From: Ruegeria sp. Ofav3-42
GTDB lineage: Bacteria; Pseudomonadota; Alphaproteobacteria; Rhodobacterales; Rhodobacteraceae
Length of the DNA stretch: 64,000 bases
Assembly: GCF_022347725.1 (NCBI RefSeq)
Contig: NZ_JAKRGB010000015.1
Coordinates: 62,001-126,000, forward strand
Direction of reading: 5' to 3'
Shown here: piece after piece, positions 17,331 through 26,219 of the stretch
How positions within the stretch are numbered: position 1 is the first letter of the stretch
Layout: each line of letters begins with the position of its first letter
Position numbers and translations under genes: made by a program
The notes under the pieces: model-generated
What the model saw: the letters and a program-made list of their open reading frames with translations, nothing else
What the model was told of the DNA's origin: nothing
The model's database searches: none

Positions 17331-18134
17331 TCAGTCTTCCGCAGTACCTTCTGTCCGGTAGCGGCTGCCCGGTGCAGGGGGTTTTTCGCAACCGCCAGCA
17401 AAACACTGCGCGATTGACATCCACTCTCTGGCAATCGGTCCTTCCACCTTTAGTGATGTGTCCGCAATGTTGCGCGTCTGGGCCGAGACCTGTGCAAATT
17501 CCACGGCAGAGCCCGTGATACTGTTCTCGCCCGGGTCGCCGAATTCCCACGAAACCCCTGACGGAGCAGTCAACTCCAGTCGCGGCATGGCCTCGGGCAC
17601 TGGTTTATCATTAACCTGATAAGCCCAACCAAAGGTGTTCACGCCCAGAACAACGATGTTTTTGACCCGGTCCTGTTCGACACGCTCTAGGCCTAATATG
17701 TCGAAGACCTCTTGCCCATGTGCCCAAGTCTCCATCTGGCGAGCTGTGATTGACGAGCGCACGGACATATCCGGCCCGGCCCATTTCACGCGATGCTTTG
17801 GATCAAGATCGACCCAACGGGTGCCAATATCCGTATAAAGTCCCCGCCACGCGTCGCGTAGCTCGCCCCCCCTCAGCGAAATCGCCGTGTTTTCCGCAGA
17901 CCGCAGCCCTTCGGACTTGGCCTTGGCGAACAAGGCGGCGATCCGAGCGGTAAACGCGTCGGGGTCCTGAAGTGACAGATCCGCCATCTGGTTCCAGTAG
18001 TGCAGATGAACAAGCACGTCGTTCAGCGTCCACCTTTTGAACTGGGTCACGGTTTCCCATTGGTCGCCTGTGACATTCGCCAGTACGGCATGCAAAGCGT
18101 CGCTTTCTTCCAGAAAATCCGTTGCCTGTTGCAC
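17331..18134 (-). CDS. TIGR03084-like putative metal-binding protein (DinB/maleylpyruvate isomerase fold)
   Basis: A 267-residue protein with an N-terminal four-helix-bundle pattern typical of the DinB/mycothiol-dependent maleylpyruvate isomerase fold: W-T-L-N-D-V-L-V-H-L-H-Y-W-N (about 35-48), later RQMETWAHGQEVFD (about 132-145). These supply the His residues that would hold a metal. It starts with GTG, three bases after the preceding stop. Proteins of this family recur beside acyl-CoA carboxylase/AtuA-type genes; their reaction is not established as far as I know. Thiol-dependent isomerisation or transfer is a possibility only. Confidence 0.72.
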   Translation of the reverse strand: MQQATDFLEESDALHAVLANVTGDQWETVTQFKRWTLNDVLVHLHYWNQMADLSLQDPDAFTARIAALFAKAKSEGLRSAENTAISLRGGELRDAWRGLYTDIGTRWVDLDPKHRVKWAGPDMSVRSSITARQMETWAHGQEVFDILGLERVEQDRVKNIVVLGVNTFGWAYQVNDKPVPEAMPRLELTAPSGVSWEFGDPGENSITGSAVEFAQVSAQTRNIADTSLKVEGPIAREWMSIAQCFAGGCEKPPAPGSRYRTEGTAED

Positions 18135-18137
18135 CGC

Positions 18138-19268
18138 TTAGCCCTCCAACGTTGCGTTCAGCCGTTCGATAGCGGCCAGATAGTCTTGCTTGAATTCCTG
18201 AACCACAGCCGTGGCCGAGCTTGCCTGGTTCATCAGACCAACCCCCTGCCCGACCCAATATGTCGAGAGTTTCTCAGCCCCTTCATGCCCGGACTGCGCC
18301 AGCTTTTCGACCTTGCGCAGTGCCGGTTCGGACACCAGCGATTGATAGGGCATCGCCAGCGGGTCTGGCCCATTGGCCTCCCACGCGTCGGTCCACGCGG
18401 ACTTAAGCTGTCGGGAATGTTTGCCGGTGCGCGAACGGCTGCGGACAGTGTCCGACGATGCCGCCGCCAGCATCTTGTCCTTGATCTGTTGCGGCGGCTC
18501 GCCCTCGGCCGTGGTCAGCCAGACCGAGCCGCACCAGGCCCCTGCAGCCCCCATCGCCATACCCGCCGCCATTTGCGCGCCGTTTACGATGCCGCCCGCA
18601 GCCAAAACCGGTGTACCCTTCGCCACCGAAACGACCTCTGGCACCAGAACCATTGTCGACACCTCTCCGCAATGACCACCAGCTTCACCGCCAGCCGCCA
18701 CAAGGATGTCCACACCTGCAGCCACCTGCAATGCTGCATGTTTCTTCGAACCGACCAGGGCCGCGGCGGGAACACCAGCGGCGCGAGCACGCTCCATCAT
18801 GATGGGCGGAGGCGTGCCCAATGCGTTTGCGATCAGCTTGATTGGATAGGAAAACACGATGTCCAGCACGGTTTCGGCACCGGCTTCGTTCATGTTGTCG
18901 GAAAAGTGCATCATGTCGAGACGCGTGTCGTCCAACCCGTCGGCGTTAACGCCATGCTCGTCCAGCAAGTTGTTGGCAAACTGTGTGTGCGTTTCAGGAA
19001 GGGCGGCAAGCAGGTCCTGCCCACTGGGGGCAGGGCCAACCTGTTTCTGGATAGATGTTGGGACGATCAAGTCCACGCCGTATGGTTTCCCGTCACAATG
19101 GGTATCGATCCAATCCAGTTCGGCCCGCAGTTTATCCGGCGGCGTCATGACTGCTCCGAAGACGCCCATGCCGCCTGCGCGGGACACCGCCGCTACGACA
19201 TCCCGGCAGTGGCTGAATGCAAACAAGGGAAACTCGATGCCAAGCTGGCGGCACAGATCCGAATTCAT
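18138..19268 (-). CDS. Nitronate monooxygenase-like (NPD family) FMN protein
   Basis: A TIM-barrel flavoprotein of 376 residues from the 2-nitropropane dioxygenase/nitronate monooxygenase family. The signature is AGGEAGGHCG (about 202-211; the family has GxEAGGHxG), with AAGGIVNGAQMAAGMAMGA for the FMN phosphate (about 229-247). GGAG precedes the ATG, and the gene abuts the biotin carboxylase gene. Members near acyl-CoA genes often act as enoyl-type reductases or oxidoreductases with no link to nitronates, so the named activity should be read as a family label. Confidence 0.82.
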   Translation of the reverse strand: MNSDLCRQLGIEFPLFAFSHCRDVVAAVSRAGGMGVFGAVMTPPDKLRAELDWIDTHCDGKPYGVDLIVPTSIQKQVGPAPSGQDLLAALPETHTQFANNLLDEHGVNADGLDDTRLDMMHFSDNMNEAGAETVLDIVFSYPIKLIANALGTPPPIMMERARAAGVPAAALVGSKKHAALQVAAGVDILVAAGGEAGGHCGEVSTMVLVPEVVSVAKGTPVLAAGGIVNGAQMAAGMAMGAAGAWCGSVWLTTAEGEPPQQIKDKMLAAASSDTVRSRSRTGKHSRQLKSAWTDAWEANGPDPLAMPYQSLVSEPALRKVEKLAQSGHEGAEKLSTYWVGQGVGLMNQASSATAVVQEFKQDYLAAIERLNATLEG

Positions 19269-21242
19269 CTACGTCTCCTCAATCTCGATCATAACGTCGC
19301 CCGAGATCAGTTGCTGCCCTTCCTTGACATGAACAGCGGTGATCACACCGTTTACGGTTGCCGTTATCTGATGCTGCATCTTCATCGCTTCGAGTACCGC
19401 CAGACGGTCGCCCTTGGCAACGTTATGGCCGGGTTCGGCCGCCACTTCGATCAGAAGGCCAGGCATTGGGGCGATAATGCGACCGCTGGCGGCAGTTTCT
19501 TCATCCTGTGCGCCGGGACGCAGACGGCGGAACGTCAATCGTTCAGCACCGACGGCGATCTGAGCAACATCGCGTGTCAAATGTGCTACCGCATCCACGG
19601 TCTGATTGTTGATGCAGGCCCGAACGTTCCCATTGGCGTTGCTGGAGAACGTGATATCGAATGTGTCGTCCTCAATCCAAACGGTCCACCCATCAGGTCG
19701 CGCGAGGGCACGCGCTTGTATCTCCGTCTCGCCATAGGTCAGCGTTGCGCTGGACGGTAAAAGGGCGGCGCTGGACCAGCCGAGTTGGTCGGACGACACA
19801 TACCCAGCCGATGCCTTGGCGCGCGCTTGATCGGCGTCGAGCATCAAAGCTAGCGCTAAAGCAACGTCACGGCCCGTGACCTGATATGCGGGGAACCCCT
19901 CGGGGTATGCCTGGTCGAGAAAAGTGATAGTTGCATCGCCCCGGACAAAAGCATCTTGCCCCAACACATCAGTCAGAAACACCGAGTTGGTCACCGTGCC
20001 CAGCACTACGGTTTCGTTCACCGCTTTGATCAGCCGTGCCCTTGCGATTTCGCGGGTTGGACCATGCGCAATGATCTTGGCGAGCATGGGGTCGTAGAAC
20101 GGAGACACCTCCTGCCCGGGCTGAACACCCGCATCCACGCGCACTCCGGGGCTGGCCGCTGGTCTCCAGACATCAACGGGGCCGGTCGCGGGCAAGTATC
20201 CGTTCGACGGGTCTTCGGCATAAAGGCGCACCTCGATGGCATGGCCGTTTTGCGCTATGTCCTCTTGGGTGATTGGCAGCGCTTCGCCCTGCGCGACAGC
20301 AATCTGCAATGCGACAAGGTCAAGGCCCGTGATCATTTCGGTTACCGGATGTTCGACCTGAAGACGGGTGTTCATTTCAAGGAAGTAGAATGCCCCCGAC
20401 GGTTCCAACAGAAACTCTACTGTTCCTGCCCCGCGATAGTTAACGGCGCGGGCGGCGTCGATTGCAACGGCACCCATCTTCGCGCGCAGTTCAGACGTCA
20501 TTTCAGGGCACGGCGCCTCTTCGATAACTTTCTGATGCCTCCGTTGAACCGAGCAATCCCTCTCACCCAGATGGATCACATTGCCACGGTTGTCTGCAAA
20601 GACCTGTAATTCGACATGGCGGGCCTCGGTGATCGCTTTTTCAAGGATCAGCGCACCAGAGCCAAACGCGTTCTCTGCCTCGGATCGAGCCTGCGCGATT
20701 GCCTCGAGCAGAGCGCCAGCGTCCTGCACCAGACGCATACCGCGCCCGCCGCCGCCCGCCGCCGCCTTGACCATGATGGGAAAGCCAATCTTGGCCGCAG
20801 CCTCAGTCAATGCAGTTTCGGACTGATCGTCTCCCTCGTACCCCGGAACGCATGGTACACCCGCACCGACCATCAGACGCTTGGCATCAGCTTTATCGCC
20901 CATCAACCGGATCGCCTGGGCATCAGGCCCGATAAAGGTCAGACCCGCAGCCTCAACTTTTTTGGCAAATTCCGCATTTTCGGACAGGAACCCATATCCC
21001 GGATGGATCGCCCCTGCCCCGGTTTTCTGAGCAGCGGCAATGATCCTGTCACCGTTCAGATAGCTGTCGCCAACCGGTCCTTCACCGATCCAGACCGCCT
21101 CATCCGCCAGCGCTACATGCAGCGCACCGGCGTCCGCGGTCGTGTAAACGGCCACCGTCCGAAGCCCCAGCGCTTGGGCCGTACGAAGGATGCGCGCGGC
21201 GATTTCTCCGCGATTGGCGACCAGAAGTGTGTTGAATGCCAT
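19269..21242 (-). CDS. Acyl-CoA carboxylase alpha subunit (biotin carboxylase + BCCP), AtuF/LiuD-like
   Basis: The 657-residue protein has the full biotin carboxylase (residues 1-450: LVANRGEIAARILRTA, ATP-grasp with KAAAGGGGRGMR, EMNTRLQVEHPVTE) and a C-terminal biotinyl domain with the biotin lysine K621 in VLEAMKMQH. The length and layout match the alpha subunits of methylcrotonyl-CoA and geranyl-CoA carboxylases (about 655-670 residues). It works with the carboxyltransferase encoded two genes upstream. The operon context (AtuA-like protein and crotonase) favours a branched acyl-CoA; geranyl-CoA is possible but not shown. Confidence 0.9.
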   Translation of the reverse strand: MAFNTLLVANRGEIAARILRTAQALGLRTVAVYTTADAGALHVALADEAVWIGEGPVGDSYLNGDRIIAAAQKTGAGAIHPGYGFLSENAEFAKKVEAAGLTFIGPDAQAIRLMGDKADAKRLMVGAGVPCVPGYEGDDQSETALTEAAAKIGFPIMVKAAAGGGGRGMRLVQDAGALLEAIAQARSEAENAFGSGALILEKAITEARHVELQVFADNRGNVIHLGERDCSVQRRHQKVIEEAPCPEMTSELRAKMGAVAIDAARAVNYRGAGTVEFLLEPSGAFYFLEMNTRLQVEHPVTEMITGLDLVALQIAVAQGEALPITQEDIAQNGHAIEVRLYAEDPSNGYLPATGPVDVWRPAASPGVRVDAGVQPGQEVSPFYDPMLAKIIAHGPTREIARARLIKAVNETVVLGTVTNSVFLTDVLGQDAFVRGDATITFLDQAYPEGFPAYQVTGRDVALALALMLDADQARAKASAGYVSSDQLGWSSAALLPSSATLTYGETEIQARALARPDGWTVWIEDDTFDITFSSNANGNVRACINNQTVDAVAHLTRDVAQIAVGAERLTFRRLRPGAQDEETAASGRIIAPMPGLLIEVAAEPGHNVAKGDRLAVLEAMKMQHQITATVNGVITAVHVKEGQQLISGDVMIEIEET

Positions 21243-21245
21243 TGC

Positions 21246-22040
21246 TCAACCCCCCGCCCATTTGGGTATTCGTTTTTCAAAGAAGGCTGATATCCCCTCT
21301 TGCGCCTCTTCCGAGAGCATTCGTTCCGCAAAACTCACAGCCGCCATATGCCGCTGTTGTTCTCGTGTTTGGAATGGCATCCCGACCAATTGTCTTTTGA
21401 TCGCAGCCATGGCTTGTGGAGCCGCTGCCTGAACCATGTCCTGAGTTTCGATCAGCGCTTTGCCCATGTTTTCATTGGCTACGATCTGATCCACCAACCC
21501 CAATTTCTCAGCCTCGCGGGCGTCAATCGTGGCGCCAGTCAACATCAATCGCCGAGCGGCAGGCATCCCAATCCGGGCGACCACGAAGGGTGCGATCTGA
21601 GCAGGAGTAAGGCCAATACGTGCTTCAGACAGGCTAAAACGTGTGTCATCAGCGGCGATGACCAAATCGCCTGTACAAGCCAACCCAAACCCGCCTGCCA
21701 TTGCAGCACGTTCCACGGCCATAACTGTGAATTGCGGGAGCGCGGCCACCGCGTCAAACAGATCGGCCGCCCGCAGGCTCAGTTGGATGATGCGGTCGCG
21801 CGAAAGGTCACTCTGAAAACTGGCCCTGAAGGATTTCAAATCACCGCCGGCGCAAAAAACTCCCCCACGCCCGCGAAACGTTACGCCCTGAACAGGCGCA
21901 ATTTGCAGGGCAGCACAAAGCTCTAGCAATGCATCTACCCGTTCGGTGGTCAAAGGGTTTCGCCGCCGGGGATCATTGAACCAGACCGTCAGCCACCTGT
22001 CGTTAAACTCCAGATCGAGATGAGGTGAGTGTGGCAGCAT
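21246..22040 (-). CDS. Enoyl-CoA hydratase/isomerase, AtuE/LiuC-like
   Basis: A crotonase of 264 residues. Its first oxyanion segment is VFCAGGDLKSF, the second AMAGGFGLACTGDLVIA, and the helix after it carries SEARIGLTPAQIAP. In the last motif the second catalytic Glu of classical hydratases (E-x-x-L-G-x-x-P-x-x-G) is not in the usual place, so hydratase activity is plausible but not certain. It lies two bases after the carboxyltransferase and three before the biotin carboxylase gene. The same order (carboxyltransferase, hydratase, biotin carboxylase) is found in liu and atu clusters. The likely substrate is the glutaconyl-CoA type product of the carboxylase. Confidence 0.85.
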   Translation of the reverse strand: MLPHSPHLDLEFNDRWLTVWFNDPRRRNPLTTERVDALLELCAALQIAPVQGVTFRGRGGVFCAGGDLKSFRASFQSDLSRDRIIQLSLRAADLFDAVAALPQFTVMAVERAAMAGGFGLACTGDLVIAADDTRFSLSEARIGLTPAQIAPFVVARIGMPAARRLMLTGATIDAREAEKLGLVDQIVANENMGKALIETQDMVQAAAPQAMAAIKRQLVGMPFQTREQQRHMAAVSFAERMLSEEAQEGISAFFEKRIPKWAGG

Positions 22041-22042
22041 GA

Positions 22043-23662
22043 TCAGAACCTGTGGACGCCGTACGAGCTGGGTTTGACTGACCGCGCCCGCCCTTCAAGG
22101 CAGGTTTCCAGACAGAAGCCCAGCACACGCCGCGTATCACGCGGATCGATGACGCCGTGGTCGATGCACCGGCCCGAGGTATAGAACGCGCTTTCTTGCT
22201 TGTTAAAATGCGCTGTGATTGCGGCCTTTTGCGCTGCCAACTTACCCTCGTCAGGCTCAATCCCTTTACGCTGGAAACCGGCTCGGGCAACCATTTCCAT
22301 CGTTCCCGCCGCCTGCTCGCCGCCCATCACACCGGTCGCGGCGTTCGGCCATGCAAACAGGAAATCCGGGTCATAGGCATAGCCGCACATCCCATAGTTG
22401 CCCGCCCCGAAACTGGCGCCGATATAGAGCGTGATCTTGGGCACATCGACCGAGGTCACGGCCTGAATCATCTTGGCACCGTGCTTGATCATGCCGCCCT
22501 GTTCATATTGGGTCCCGACCATGAATCCGGTGATATTGTTTAAAAAGATCAGCGGAGTGTCTGCCTGACCACAAAGCTGGATAAATTGGGACGCCTTGTT
22601 GGCACCAGCCGGATCCAGAGGACCGTTGTTTCCAAGGATGCCCACGGCGATCCCGTTGATCGCCGCTTGTAAGCAAACGGTAGCCGGGCCGTATCCCGGC
22701 TTGAAATCTTCGAAATCCGAACCATCCACAATACGGGCCACAACTTCCCGAACATCGTAGGGAATTCGGTAGTCAATCGGAACGACACCCGCGATCTCTT
22801 CGGGATCGAATTTCGGCGGTTGCACCTCTTTGCTGCGGCGGTTGGGCAGGGATTTGTTCCAATCCAGCCGCGCCATCACACCCCGTGCCATTTCAATGCC
22901 ATGCGCATCGTCCTCGGCAAGATACTCGACCAGTCCGGATGTTGTCGCGTGCATCTCGGACCCGCCAAGATCGCGATCATTGGCCTTTTCGCCCGTGGCC
23001 GCATGGACCAGAGCAGCACCGGCCAGGGCCGCCATCCCGTTTTGCTTAACACCCACCACGTAATCGGCGAGCCCCGGCATATACGCCCCACCTGCCGTCG
23101 AAGGCCCGTGCAACACAGCGACATTGGGCAGGCCGGCCGCCGAGTGTCGGGCCAGATTGCGGAACAGTTTGCCGCCATTGGCCCAGAATTCGACCTTGTA
23201 CTCCATCAGATTTGCGCCAGCGCTTTCGACCAGATGCACGAATGGCAGGTTCTGTTTCAAAGCCATGTCCTGCGCACTCAAGAATGCCGCGCCGGACATC
23301 TCTACCAATGCGCCGGCCTTGATCCCCGCGTCATCGACGATGATCATGCAGCGTACGCCCGAGACAAAACCAATCCCGATGATTAGCGACGCGCCCGGAA
23401 CTGACTTCTGAGGATCGTCGGTATCAACGCAAAAACCCGCTAATCCGTGCAGTTGCAAAAACGGCATGCCCGGGTCCAGAAGATGCGCAAGGCGATCTCG
23501 CGGCGTGATTTGTCCACGGGCTTCCATCCGTTCGCGACGTTGCTCGGAGAGTGCTGCGGGTCTGGCCTCAAGTGCGCGCATCTCATCGATGAGCGCCAGC
23601 ATATCGGCCCGGTTCTTGGCATAGGTTTCAGAATCGCGGACGACCTGACTGACGAAACCCAT
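22043..23662 (-). CDS. Acyl-CoA carboxylase beta subunit (carboxyltransferase), AtuC/LiuB-like
   Basis: A 539-residue carboxyltransferase with both crotonase-like halves. Seen are RMEARGQITPRDRLAHLLDPG near the N-terminus (about 45-65), GGAYMPGLADYVVGVK for the acyl-CoA side, GILGNNGPLDPAGANKASQF and the GAGNYGMCGYAYDPDFLFAWP region for carboxybiotin. The length is that of methylcrotonyl- and geranyl-CoA carboxylase beta subunits and longer than acetyl-CoA types. Its start codon shares one base with the stop of the AtuA-like gene (TGATG). The substrate cannot be fixed by eye. Confidence 0.9.
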   Translation of the reverse strand: MGFVSQVVRDSETYAKNRADMLALIDEMRALEARPAALSEQRRERMEARGQITPRDRLAHLLDPGMPFLQLHGLAGFCVDTDDPQKSVPGASLIIGIGFVSGVRCMIIVDDAGIKAGALVEMSGAAFLSAQDMALKQNLPFVHLVESAGANLMEYKVEFWANGGKLFRNLARHSAAGLPNVAVLHGPSTAGGAYMPGLADYVVGVKQNGMAALAGAALVHAATGEKANDRDLGGSEMHATTSGLVEYLAEDDAHGIEMARGVMARLDWNKSLPNRRSKEVQPPKFDPEEIAGVVPIDYRIPYDVREVVARIVDGSDFEDFKPGYGPATVCLQAAINGIAVGILGNNGPLDPAGANKASQFIQLCGQADTPLIFLNNITGFMVGTQYEQGGMIKHGAKMIQAVTSVDVPKITLYIGASFGAGNYGMCGYAYDPDFLFAWPNAATGVMGGEQAAGTMEMVARAGFQRKGIEPDEGKLAAQKAAITAHFNKQESAFYTSGRCIDHGVIDPRDTRRVLGFCLETCLEGRARSVKPSSYGVHRF

Positions 23663-25446
23663 CAGATATCTCCTTGCTCGAAATTTGCGATAAGCCGCGC
23701 CGGGATTCTGATTGGCGTGGCCAAAAGGATCTGGGCAAAGCTTTTGCCTTGTGCGTCATTGCGCAGAGAGGCGATGCCGCCTCCGCCCAGAACGTTGTGC
23801 AGAATGATGTTCATGGAGTGCGTACCGGGCAGGTAGAACCGCTCAACGCCCCCAGACAAGTAATCAGAGAAAACGTCGGCCACTTTGTCATTCGTCAACG
23901 CTGACCAGATAAAGGGCATGTAGGTCGCGTGCCGCGCAATAACACCGACATTCGCCTTGTCACCTTTGTCACCGGATCGCGCCCAAGCTAAATCCTCGAG
24001 GGGGCGGGGCACCCAGTCGGCCGCATCTTCAACGGTCGGGTCGGGAACGTCACGCTGGGCACCCACTGTTTCCTGCGGGGTCACATTTGGAGGATCGTAA
24101 GCAACCTCTTCCCCTCCCACCGTTAATCTATAGGTGAGCGTGTCGTTTGGCACCAAAAATGAAAACAGGGCAACTACCGGCGAAGGCTTTGGGCGCCCTC
24201 CCCCTGTGAAGATGTGAAGCCCCGGTGGCGCAGCCAATGCGGCTCCGGTCATTTCGCGCAGGAACAATCCAACCGCGCGGGCGTCGTCGTGCTTTACGGC
24301 TGCCTTAAAGGATATCTCTTCATAATCACTGTCGCCAGGTCGTCCCCCGAACGCCTCAAAGGAGACGTCGCGATAGTCCGGAGCCCCCGTTTGGCGCAGG
24401 ACATTGCGGGCGCGATCCAGTGCTGCTTGGGCAAAGACTTCTGCCTTTTGTCGGGCATCACGCCCATTCATCAGAAACGTCATACCTGCACGATACCCGT
24501 CCGCCCATGTGGCTGACACCTTAAGTTGCCCGGTTGGTGCACGACCTTTAGCGCCCGCTACGTGCACGCAGTCTGGTGCGGCTTGTTCTATTGCGGCCTG
24601 TGAAAAATCGCAGATTACATCCGGCAATACATAAGCCTGCGGATCGCCGATCTCGTACAGCATTTGCTCGCAGACCGACGCAGGTGACACGCAGCCAGTC
24701 GTGCCTTCAGGTTTGGTTAAGACCATTGAGCCATCTGCGTTGATTTCGGCAATCGGATACCCGATCCGAGCAATGTCGCCCGCCAGCTCCCAGTCCGTGA
24801 AATTACCACCGGTCGCCTGAGGGCCGCATTCCAACAAATGGCCCGCCAACGACCCAGCCGCTAGCAGATCATAGTCAGCATGCTCCCACCCGAAGTGATG
24901 CATGCAGGCGGCCAATGTCAGCGCGCTGTCGACGCACCGTCCAGTGATGACAATGTCGGCCCCTGCCTGCAGCGCGGCTACAATAGGACCGGTGCCGATA
25001 TAGGCATTTACGGACACAATTTTTTCTGCTGCAGGCATCGGCGCACCGGAAAACATCTCGGTTCGGTCGGCGAACTCGGCCACGCGCGGCAACAAATCGT
25101 CGCCTTCAACAACCGCCACCTTCAGGTCCAGACCGAGTTCTGCGATTTTTGCCCGCAAGGCTTCGGCGCACGCTGTTGGATTGACCCCACCCGCATTCGA
25201 CAGGACTTTTACGCCTTGCTCAGCAATCAAAGGCAGGTTCCGCGCCATGACTTCCGAAACGAAGTCCACCGCATAGCCCGTTTGAGGATCTTTCAGACGC
25301 GCGCGCGCCATGATCGACATGGTTATTTCCGCCAGGTAGTCATAGACCAGAACATCCAACCCCGGGTCCCGCAACAATTGCTTTGTGGCATGAGGGGCGT
25401 CCCCCCAAAACCCGCTTGCTCCTCCGATCCGCAGAGATTGCATCAC
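23662..25446 (-). CDS. Acyclic terpene utilisation AtuA-like protein
   Basis: A 594-residue protein of the AtuA family (former DUF1446). The large N-terminal domain opens with RIGGASGFWGDAP and includes VLSNAGGVNP (about 94-103), NAYIGTGPIVAALQAGADIVITGRCVDSA (about 147-175 in parts) and GPQATGGNFTDW. The C-terminal AtuA-like domain starts near 490 (ARSGDKGDKANVGVIAR). AtuA is required for growth on citronellol and geraniol in Pseudomonas, but its reaction is still unknown. The family also occurs in clusters unrelated to terpenes. The start is GTG at 25446 or ATG at 25443, behind GGAGGAGAG. It leads the carboxylase operon. Confidence 0.87.
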   Translation of the reverse strand: MMQSLRIGGASGFWGDAPHATKQLLRDPGLDVLVYDYLAEITMSIMARARLKDPQTGYAVDFVSEVMARNLPLIAEQGVKVLSNAGGVNPTACAEALRAKIAELGLDLKVAVVEGDDLLPRVAEFADRTEMFSGAPMPAAEKIVSVNAYIGTGPIVAALQAGADIVITGRCVDSALTLAACMHHFGWEHADYDLLAAGSLAGHLLECGPQATGGNFTDWELAGDIARIGYPIAEINADGSMVLTKPEGTTGCVSPASVCEQMLYEIGDPQAYVLPDVICDFSQAAIEQAAPDCVHVAGAKGRAPTGQLKVSATWADGYRAGMTFLMNGRDARQKAEVFAQAALDRARNVLRQTGAPDYRDVSFEAFGGRPGDSDYEEISFKAAVKHDDARAVGLFLREMTGAALAAPPGLHIFTGGGRPKPSPVVALFSFLVPNDTLTYRLTVGGEEVAYDPPNVTPQETVGAQRDVPDPTVEDAADWVPRPLEDLAWARSGDKGDKANVGVIARHATYMPFIWSALTNDKVADVFSDYLSGGVERFYLPGTHSMNIILHNVLGGGGIASLRNDAQGKSFAQILLATPIRIPARLIANFEQGDI

Positions 25447-25514
25447 GCTACGTCTCTCCTCCCTGTCGGCTATCCGTACTTTACAGACCGACTGTTCTGT
25501 TTTTATGATTTGCC

Positions 25515-25537
25515 GATCACATCGGTCAACAGTGATC
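25515..25537. promoter_or_regulatory. Dyad in the divergent promoter of the carboxylase operon and tetR
   Basis: GATCAC (25515-25520) and GTGATC (25532-25537) form an inverted repeat with an 11-base spacer. A second, wider pair, GACCGA (25486-25491) and TCGGTC (25522-25527), overlaps it. The 113-base gap separates atuA-like and tetR, so a TetR operator is expected here. Which dyad is bound cannot be told. Confidence 0.4.
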
Positions 25538-25559
25538 TGCCACTACGACGCCACGGAAC

Positions 25560-26219
25560 ATGACGGACACAGCAACAAAAAAGCCATCGGTACAAGACCG
25601 GCGATCACGGGACATGCAGGCCAGAATCTGCAACGCCGCGGTCGCTTGTTTGGATCAGCTTGGCTATGCAGAGACAACGTTCGCTAAGGTTCAGGCTAAG
25701 GCAAACATCTCACGCGGGGCCATCACGCATCATTTCCCCACCAAGCAGGCATTGGTCGCCGCGACCGCGATGCGCCTTCTGGGCAACGCGCAGAACCCGA
25801 TATGGCAAGATACCACGACACCTCGGGTCTATGAACTGATCATGTCCTCATGGACCAGCATCGTAAACTCCTCGGGTGGGCGCGCCATCGTAGAGATCCT
25901 TGTCGCGTGCCGAACCGATGCGGAATTATTTGAGCTGCTCGAACAGAGCTTGCGGGAATGGGACAAATCCAACCTGAGCCTGATCTCCGGCCGCTATGTC
26001 AGCGTTACAGGTGACCGCGAAGACACCGAACTGCTTTGGAGCATCACCCGAAACTTCTTACGCGGCCTGCTATTGCACGAGAAATTCGTTTCTTCGCCCG
26101 AATACCTCACGCAGATGATGGATCGCTTTGCCCGCATGATGGAAAGCCAGCTTCAGGTTCTTCCCCACGAAAACGCCGAGATTGAGGAAGTCGAATGTCA
26201 ATGCCCTCCCCTTTCATGA
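25560..26219 (+). CDS. TetR-family transcriptional regulator
   Basis: A 219-residue TetR protein. Its helix-turn-helix (about 13-60) reads ARICNAAVACLDQLGYAET, then TFAKVQAKANISRGAITHHFPTKQALV, followed by an all-helical ligand domain. It faces away from the carboxylase operon and overlaps the acyl-CoA dehydrogenase gene by 25 bases. The arrangement parallels atuR, which represses atu genes in Pseudomonas, and suggests an acyl-CoA-responsive repressor of both arms (inference). No strong ribosome site precedes the ATG. Confidence 0.88.
   Translation: MTDTATKKPSVQDRRSRDMQARICNAAVACLDQLGYAETTFAKVQAKANISRGAITHHFPTKQALVAATAMRLLGNAQNPIWQDTTTPRVYELIMSSWTSIVNSSGGRAIVEILVACRTDAELFELLEQSLREWDKSNLSLISGRYVSVTGDREDTELLWSITRNFLRGLLLHEKFVSSPEYLTQMMDRFARMMESQLQVLPHENAEIEEVECQCPPLS

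Noticed and set aside
18000..19760. Plus-strand open frame of 586 codons
   Set aside because: It lies antisense to the nitronate-monooxygenase-like and biotin-carboxylase genes, has no domain, and is rich in Arg/His/Cys as expected for reverse-frame reading of GC-rich coding DNA.
18138..25446. Leucine (liu) degradation operon
   Set aside because: The carboxylase pair and crotonase fit, but no isovaleryl-CoA dehydrogenase or HMG-CoA lyase is in the cluster, and an AtuA-like gene leads it; the substrate is left open.
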